DNA from: a virus
Virus record (IMG/VR): IMGVR_UViG_3300049847_000569
Span: 1-43,266 of that record
DNA: 43,266 nt
Reading direction: 5' to 3' (one strand)
Positions within the stretch are counted from its first letter, which is position 1; every line of letters begins with the position of its first letter. Below are positions 39,110 through 43,266 of this stretch, piece after piece. A program made the translations under genes and the position numbers. The notes beneath the pieces are model-generated. The model searched no databases, was not told the origin of the DNA, and saw nothing but the letters and a program-made list of their open reading frames with translations.

Positions 39110-39394
39110 ATGACAACCCGCTATCAAACCGCGCTTGCATTCGCCCGCCGCGAGCCGGCGCAATGCCACAACGCGCGCACCCAGGGCACGAGCTACTGGC
39201 TACACGGCCACCTTATCGCACTGCGCATCGCACCCACAATCGTGCGGTTTAACTGGTGCGGCTGGCACACGCCAACCACAGCCGCGCATATGAACGACAT
39301 CCTGCGCGCGCTCGGGGTTAATATGCGTGTCTCCTACGCGCAAGCGCGGGAGGGCAAAGCCGATGAAGTTTTCGACATCACGGTGCCCCAATGA
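39110..39394 (+). CDS. Hypothetical protein
   Basis: 94 residues, AGGAG upstream. Ala/Arg/Trp-rich (SYWLHGHLIALRIAPTIVRFNWCGWHTPTTAAHMNDILRALG). It looks like a compact alpha/beta protein. ATGA overlap couples it to the AAA+ gene, so it may be an accessory subunit, though this is inference. Confidence 0.6.
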   Translation: MTTRYQTALAFARREPAQCHNARTQGTSYWLHGHLIALRIAPTIVRFNWCGWHTPTTAAHMNDILRALGVNMRVSYAQAREGKADEVFDITVPQ

Positions 39395-40641
39395 ACGCAC
39401 CCTATCACGACATCGCGGCCGCCCGCGCGGCGCTGGAAGCCGCAAACGTTGTCCACCTCGTACCCGCCGCGCGAATGGCGGGTTTCAGGTTCCGCATCGG
39501 CCTGACAAAGGCGGGAATCATCGAAGGGCTAGCACGCTACCCCGCGATGATGGCTGCGGCCGTTATGGCGCTTCAGCGCTTGCAAGCGGGGGATTCTCCC
39601 CCCGCGCCACCCCGCGCGCTGGCCGCAGACTGGCTCGACGACGATAACGCGCCGGCCCCTCCCCCCGCGCCCATTCTCACGCCCCCAACACCACAACCCG
39701 AACCGAGGGGCGACGTTGACCTTTCCGAGTACGCGAAACGCACATGGACGCGCGAGGAAATTCTCGTGGCCGAGGGGCGCTCCACCCGGCGCATGGATGC
39801 AGTGCAGGCTATGGTCGCCATTGCGCAACAGGATATTAAGGCGCTCCAAGAATCGCGCCCGATTGTCATCGCGCTGCCCGAACGACCCGAGCCGATCCCC
39901 GTTCACGGGGTCGCCCATCCCCAATTCCCGGACCTACTCCTCACCCTCCGCGCCGGCTTGCATTGCATGCTAGTCGGCCCAGCCGGCTCAGGAAAAACCT
40001 ACTCCGCCGAACAAGCCGCAATCATCCTCGCGAAGAAGTTTTTCGCCCAAGGCGCCGTCACCTACGCGCATGAGTTACTAGGCTACATCGACGCCCATTC
40101 GCGCTACGTGCGGACCCAGTTCCGTGACGCATTCGAGCATGGGGGTATCATCCTACTCGATGAATTCGACGCGAGTAGCCCCGAGGCCGCGCTGGTGGTC
40201 AATGCGGGGCTTGCGAACGGTTTCTGCGCCTTCCCCGACGGGCTAGTGCAAAAACACCCCGAGTTCGTCTGCATCGTCGGCGCAAACACGGACGGTTCCG
40301 GCGCGACTATCAGCTACTCCGGCCGGGCGCGACTCGACGGCGCGTTTCTGGACCGGTTCATCATGTTCCGGTGGAATGTTGACCCACGCATCGAGGCACA
40401 GCTATCCGCCGGGAATGGGGAATGGCTTGAACTAGTCCGCGCCGTTCGCGCGTTCGCGCTCAAGCGGGACATCCTCGACGTGGTTGCAACCCCTCGCGCC
40501 GTCAAATTCGGGGCGGCCCTGCTCCAGCAGGGCATGCCGCGCGCTGCGGTTCTCGAACGCACCCTAAAGCGCGGCGCACTCGTTGAAGCATGGCCCGAAG
40601 TCGAACGCTTGCCCATCGTCGCTAACTTTCTGAGGGGCTAA
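39391..40641 (+). CDS. MoxR/CbbQ/CobS-type AAA+ ATPase
   Basis: 416 residues. An N-terminal helical region (1-65) and a Pro-rich linker (70-106) precede a AAA+ core: Walker A GPAGSGKT (196-203), Walker B ILLDEFD (254-260), sensor 1 GANT (297-300) and a candidate arginine finger in DRF (R322). MoxR-type proteins act as chaperones that remodel or activate partner proteins, often together with a VWA-domain partner. No VWA domain is coded next door. Codon use is different from the structural operon, with more GCG and CGC. Confidence 0.85.
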   Translation: MNAPYHDIAAARAALEAANVVHLVPAARMAGFRFRIGLTKAGIIEGLARYPAMMAAAVMALQRLQAGDSPPAPPRALAADWLDDDNAPAPPPAPILTPPTPQPEPRGDVDLSEYAKRTWTREEILVAEGRSTRRMDAVQAMVAIAQQDIKALQESRPIVIALPERPEPIPVHGVAHPQFPDLLLTLRAGLHCMLVGPAGSGKTYSAEQAAIILAKKFFAQGAVTYAHELLGYIDAHSRYVRTQFRDAFEHGGIILLDEFDASSPEAALVVNAGLANGFCAFPDGLVQKHPEFVCIVGANTDGSGATISYSGRARLDGAFLDRFIMFRWNVDPRIEAQLSAGNGEWLELVRAVRAFALKRDILDVVATPRAVKFGAALLQQGMPRAAVLERTLKRGALVEAWPEVERLPIVANFLRG

Positions 40642-40642
40642 C

Positions 40643-41458
40643 ATGCTTTTCTCCCCCGACGTAATGCAAGCCTACCGGCGCGAAACCATCAATACCGGCA
40701 AGGGCGCGCTCCCTATGTTTGTCTGGCAGGGTTCCTATTCCGCATGGCTCGAACACGCCCGGGCCATGCATGCCGACTCGCGGCGCTATCGGGGTCTACT
40801 CGCGGAGCGCTGTGATGAGGGATGGGCCGGCATGCCCGGGCAGGATGTCGCAGCCCTGCTATCTACCGGCATCATCGACGCCGCGCTGCGGGACTTCGAA
40901 GCCGCGCAGGCAAAGCTACTCAACGACAATCTCCTCCCCGGCTCGATGCAGCCCGCAGTCGCGGGCGGAGCGTGGATTGTGCCCCTCGTGCTCGCTAACA
41001 ACCCCATGCCCGCCCGCATCCGCACGCGCTCGAAACTCCCCCCGCGCTCCCTCGACCTGTGCACAAACGTGTCATCGCACATCAACCCCGCCGACGTAAC
41101 CGCAAGCATGGCCCGCATCGCGAAAGCTGCTTGGCTTTATATCCTCGCGGGTGGCGCCGTCACCATTACGGCACACTACATCCACAAATTTAGCAAGCCC
41201 TGCGATGGGCAGTGGGGGGTGTTGCATAGTATCAAGGTGCCAATCACGAATTGCGCGGCGCTCGCCAGTGCATGCTCGGTGCAGCACTATCGGGGGATGG
41301 ACATAATTGCGGCACAGTGTCTGTCGGGCGACCCGCATGATGGGCTGCCGCTGGTCAAGTGGAAGCGGCCGGGGCTGCTCCATGTCACGGGCAGGCTCGA
41401 AGATGATGCCAAGGCGCGAGCCGCGCTGCGCATCGAGGATGCCCCCCACGCACCATAG
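40643..41458 (+). CDS. Unrecognised partner of AAA+ ATPase
   Basis: 271 residues starting one base after the ATPase stop. N-terminal half: aromatic/charged helices (SYSAWLEHARAMHADSRRYRGLLAERCDEGWAGM). C-terminal half: alternating strands and helices (RSLDLCTNVSSHINPADVTASMARIAKAAWLYILAGGAVTIT), somewhat like the fold of VWA-type partners, but I see no MIDAS D-x-S-x-S. The spacing implies a functional pair with the ATPase. May resemble the DUF7192-type phage proteins; unconfirmed. Confidence 0.6.
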   Translation: MLFSPDVMQAYRRETINTGKGALPMFVWQGSYSAWLEHARAMHADSRRYRGLLAERCDEGWAGMPGQDVAALLSTGIIDAALRDFEAAQAKLLNDNLLPGSMQPAVAGGAWIVPLVLANNPMPARIRTRSKLPPRSLDLCTNVSSHINPADVTASMARIAKAAWLYILAGGAVTITAHYIHKFSKPCDGQWGVLHSIKVPITNCAALASACSVQHYRGMDIIAAQCLSGDPHDGLPLVKWKRPGLLHVTGRLEDDAKARAALRIEDAPHAP

Positions 41459-41468
41459 GGTTTCCCCT
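41456..41468 (+). repeat. TAGGGTTTCCCCT repeat, copy 1
   Basis: 13-bp sequence that starts in the stop codon of the 40643-41458 gene. The same 13 bases occur at 43204-43216. In both places a TACACYCCTCT sequence follows within 40 bp and a gene start follows within 60 bp. Confidence 0.5.
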
Positions 41469-41521
41469 CTAGCTTTGTCAATACACCCCTCTATCATTTG
41501 GATCACTTTAGGAGAACCGAC

Positions 41522-41659
41522 ATGAGTGAAGGTGTTGCAGGGCACGAAAGTGCGAGCGTCCTAATGCTCCCGATTGAACTCTACTCCCTAACCCTCTGCG
41601 GTCGATTCTGGATCGCTTACCTTGGGTTGTTGCTTTATTTGCTTTGGAGGTTTCTGTGA
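41522..41659 (+). CDS. Small membrane protein
   Basis: 45 residues from ATG 41522, AGGAG six bases upstream. One or two hydrophobic segments (FWIAYLGLLLYLLWRFL at the end), so a membrane anchor with a cytoplasmic or periplasmic N-terminus. Its TGA overlaps the following GTG start. Function unknown. Confidence 0.55.
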   Translation: MSEGVAGHESASVLMLPIELYSLTLCGRFWIAYLGLLLYLLWRFL

Positions 41660-41883
41660 AACAAACTAATTGGTCAAACCCGGACGACAGAGAAAGCGCC
41701 ATAGCAGCCAAGTGGGCAGAGGCCGCCGCCGAACTTGACCGGCTCAAGGCAATCAATGCCGAGCTAGTGGCGGTACTGGAGAACGCTGTTTTCCATGTAC
41801 ACAATCAAGGCGACGTTGGCGTTGATGAATGGATCGCGGTTGAGAAAAGAGCCCGCGCAATTATCGCAAAGGCCACATCGTGA
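41656..41883 (+). CDS. Small coiled-coil protein
   Basis: 75 residues with a GTG start, chosen because GGAGG lies five bases upstream and the codon overlaps the previous TGA. A helix of Ala/Glu/Leu (ESAIAAKWAEAAAELDRLKAINAELVAVLENAVFHVHN) dominates. This type of short coiled-coil protein is widespread in phage genomes. Function unknown. Confidence 0.6.
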   Translation: MKQTNWSNPDDRESAIAAKWAEAAAELDRLKAINAELVAVLENAVFHVHNQGDVGVDEWIAVEKRARAIIAKATS

Positions 41884-42083
41884 AGGATGCGACTGCGATG
41901 CACTCAATGCCGCTCCAGTAGCCGGTTCCGATCCCGGCGTTGGTTCCCCCCCCCCACGCACCCTAGGATCGCGCAGGGGCGCACGTCGGGGGTACGAGGC
42001 ACTCGCGGGCCGCACCCCTATATAGATAGGCGTGGCGGGCCGGCGGCGCCATGCTGCACCGCAACAAGTTAGTGGAGACTCAC

Positions 42084-42161
42084 ATGCTGCCCTTCATCCT
42101 TTTCGCCGCTCGCCCCTCCTCCCTCGGCTGGGTGGTCCTCGCCACCCTCAGCTTTTGGTGA
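42084..42161 (+). CDS. Possible 25-residue membrane peptide
   Basis: 25 residues (MLPFILFAARPSSLGWVVLATLSFW), hydrophobic, with GGAG upstream of ATG. The preceding 200 nt (41884-42083) hold no gene I can support. Very short, so confidence is low. Might be a toxic or signalling peptide, which is speculation. Confidence 0.35.
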   Translation: MLPFILFAARPSSLGWVVLATLSFW

Positions 42162-42197
42162 GCTCCTATCTGGCTCACTTTATTCGCATGACCCCCC

Positions 42198-42225
42198 TTG
42201 ACATCCCGCGCCCCGGGCTTATACT
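42198..42225 (+). promoter_or_regulatory. Sigma-70 promoter
   Basis: TTGACA (42198-42203), 16-bp spacer, TATACT (42220-42225). The -35 is perfect and the -10 has five of six bases. Predicted start near 42232, giving a leader of about 19 nt to ATG 42251 with GGAG inside it. Would drive the last two genes independently of the sigma-54 promoter. Confidence 0.7.
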
Positions 42226-42250
42226 TCCCTCACCCAACCGGGAGAATGCA

Positions 42251-42448
42251 ATGGAAACCCTCTTCGATGTCGTGCTGATCGACAATCAAATCCGAGTCCT
42301 GATCGACCCCGCGACCGGCGAGCCCGCCGCAGTGCAGTGCGCCGTCTCGGGCGCCCCGGCCGAATTCTTTTTCTCGCGCAAGCAAATCTCCGACGCCCTG
42401 ACCATCGCCCGCAACGCATGGCAAGCGACGGCGGACTGCTACATCTAA
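42251..42448 (+). CDS. Small hypothetical protein
   Basis: 65 residues from ATG 42251 (METLFDVVLIDNQIRVLIDP...), GGAG 42241-42244. Acidic N-terminal strand pair followed by helices ending in NAWQATADCYI. The first gene after the sigma-70 promoter. Frame upstream of 42251 is open but not supported. No family recognised. Confidence 0.6.
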   Translation: METLFDVVLIDNQIRVLIDPATGEPAAVQCAVSGAPAEFFFSRKQISDALTIARNAWQATADCYI

Positions 42449-42475
42449 AAACGCCCGGGGACGTTTTCCCCGTTT
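42448..42475 (+). terminator. Alternative hairpins / weak terminator
   Basis: CGGGGA (42456-42461) can pair with TCCCCG (42467-42472), followed by TTTCCC; alternatively AAAACG (42448-42453) pairs with CGTTTT (42462-42467). The two folds exclude each other. It may attenuate transcription into the 42503 gene. Confidence 0.35.
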
Positions 42476-42502
42476 CCCTCACCCCTCCTTGGAGACTTAA
42501 CC

Positions 42503-43066
42503 ATGTCTGATGTTCAAGCCCCTGTCCAGACCCGCAACCGTCAAATGTCTTTCACCGTCCTCGACACGGGCGACATTCGCGCCGACTTCGGCGAAGGCAT
42601 CGAGCCCTTCACCTTCAACCCCGCGACCATGCCCGAAACGCTATTTCCAACCGCCGTCGCTAAGGGCGTGATCGCGAACCTGTCCGGCGCCACGGCCAAG
42701 CTCACCGGCGACGACCGCAACGGCGCGAATCTCCGCAAGGCCGTCGTCGGCCGCTGGGATTTGCTAAAGTCCGGTATCTGGGGCGCACCGCGCGGCGAAG
42801 GCGCGGGCGAAGAGGTTTCGATGGAAGCCGAAGCCGCGCACGTTTTCCGCATCAAGCGCGGCGAGAAGAAGGGCCAGCCCTACACCGGCACCCTCGACCA
42901 ATCCGCCGCCGACTTCGCGGCCCTGTCCGATGAGCAAACCGCCAAGCTCAAGGACACCCCCCTGTACAAACTCGCCTATGCCGAAGTCAAGGCCGCCCGC
43001 AGCGCCGCGAAGCTGGCGAAGCTCCAAAAGAAGGCCGCCGAAGCCGGCGACGATGGGGACTTCTAA
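42503..43066 (+). CDS. Hypothetical protein of AAA+ module
   Basis: 187 residues, GGAG upstream. N-terminal half is beta-type with DxGxI/F motifs (SFTVLDTGDIRADFGEGIEPFTFNP), the middle is charged, and the C-terminus is an Ala/Lys-rich helix (EVKAARSAAKLAKLQKKAAEAGDDGDF). Such Lys/Ala tails often bind nucleic acid or form oligomers. High codon bias suggests strong expression from the 42198 promoter. Function unknown. Confidence 0.6.
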   Translation: MSDVQAPVQTRNRQMSFTVLDTGDIRADFGEGIEPFTFNPATMPETLFPTAVAKGVIANLSGATAKLTGDDRNGANLRKAVVGRWDLLKSGIWGAPRGEGAGEEVSMEAEAAHVFRIKRGEKKGQPYTGTLDQSAADFAALSDEQTAKLKDTPLYKLAYAEVKAARSAAKLAKLQKKAAEAGDDGDF

Positions 43067-43083
43067 TCGATCACCGCAGCACA

Positions 43084-43142
43084 GGGGGAATAATAACTCC
43101 CCCCGCCTTTTCCCGATTTGGACGGCGTTAAAAGCAAATCGG
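43084..43142 (+). other. Two stem-loops after last gene
   Basis: GGGGGA (43084-43089) pairs with TCCCCC (43098-43103), then CCGATTTG (43113-43120) pairs perfectly with CAAATCGG (43135-43142). Together with the terminator at 43148 this gives three consecutive hairpins in the 3' region. They may protect the mRNA end or make a small RNA. Confidence 0.4.
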
Positions 43143-43147
43143 ATTGC

Positions 43148-43178
43148 AGCCCCCGTGCGTCACAGCCGGGGGCTTTTT
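43148..43178 (+). terminator. Intrinsic terminator of right operon
   Basis: AGCCCCCG (43148-43155) and CGGGGGCT (43167-43174) form a perfect 8-bp stem with an 11-base loop, followed by TTTTT. Standard rho-independent terminator, 80 nt after the last complete + strand gene. Confidence 0.8.
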
Positions 43179-43203
43179 GTTGTGTGAAAACAACGCATGG
43201 ACC

Positions 43204-43216
43204 TAGGGTTTCCCCT
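43204..43216 (+). repeat. TAGGGTTTCCCCT repeat, copy 2
   Basis: Second exact copy, shortly after the right-operon terminator and just before a weak promoter-like TTGCCC-16-TACACT (43219-43246) and ATG 43253. Suggests a recurrent upstream element for phage genes. Confidence 0.45.
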
Positions 43217-43266
43217 AATTGCCCTTGTTCTCCCGTCGCCTACACTCCTCTCATGCCCTACCCCTC

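Noticed and set aside
39391-40641. Cobaltochelatase CobS or sigma-54 activator
   Set aside because: AAA+ core alone cannot support CobS function, no CobT/CobN partner is seen, and the GAFTGA loop of sigma-54 activators is absent.
41880-41921. GTG-started 13-codon frame after the coiled-coil gene
   Set aside because: GTGA overlap fits, but too short to support.
41915-41945. tRNA-like T-arm (GCCGG...CCGGC)
   Set aside because: Loop is 8 bases and no acceptor, D or anticodon arms can be paired upstream.
43253-43266. ATG at the right edge, possible start of the next gene
   Set aside because: Only 14 bases visible and no Shine-Dalgarno site; frame does not join the partial gene at position 1 if the molecule is circular.
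1-43266. Integrase, repressor or attachment site
   Set aside because: No recombinase motif or tRNA-derived att sequence seen, so no lysogeny module is reported.

Overview
The window is almost wall-to-wall phage genes and looks like most or all of the genome of a short-tailed (podovirus-type) member of the Caudoviricetes. The P22-like order of structural genes, a portal with a long C-terminal coiled region, a gp4-like adaptor, a gp10-like hub and the absence of tape-measure or tail-tube genes point to a podovirus. GC-rich DNA with C-rich third codon positions, Shine-Dalgarno sites and a near-perfect sigma-54 (-24/-12) promoter suggest a pseudomonad-type (Pseudomonadota) host. I see no integrase, repressor, tRNA gene or CRISPR array, so the lifestyle cannot be called temperate from this sequence.

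Layout. Positions 1-14158, + strand: an early/replication operon of many small overlapping genes (ATGA junctions), with several Cys-rich mini-proteins, a foreign-looking cassette ending in a MazG-like hydrolase (2414-4440), a Cas4-like Fe-S nuclease, a RecA/Sak4-like ATPase, a possible ssDNA-binding protein, a fused uracil-DNA glycosylase/family A DNA polymerase and a DUF3987-like helicase. Positions 14090-38207, - strand: one long late operon. It reads, in order of transcription, small terminase, lysis genes (GH108 endolysin, 3TM holin and other membrane proteins), large terminase, portal, surface/decoration proteins, an acidic repeat protein, scaffold, major capsid protein, a strong intrinsic terminator, adaptor, hub, a GNAT protein, three ejection-type proteins and a tail fibre. 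A two-gene + strand island (14782-15262) with a small lipoprotein interrupts it. Positions 38842-43266, + strand: a second rightward operon with a MoxR/CbbQ-type AAA+ ATPase, an unrecognised partner and several small proteins, closed by an intrinsic terminator.

The only long non-coding stretch (38208-38841) separates the leftward late operon from the rightward AAA+ operon. It holds a roughly 265-bp inverted duplication folded around an AT-rich core, two operator-like dyads and a sigma-54 promoter. This divergent control region, perhaps also an origin or packaging site, is the most unusual element of the window. Other points for a second look are the acidic 8-repeat virion-operon protein, a coding frame that follows an in-frame TAA with no start codon (6613-6843), and active-site substitutions in the DNA polymerase.

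How the parts fit together: the left operon would copy and repair phage DNA (polymerase, helicase, SSB candidate, recombination ATPase, nuclease, nucleotide sanitation), the - strand operon would build, fill and release virions, and the right operon would be a separately controlled, probably host-directed, AAA+ module.
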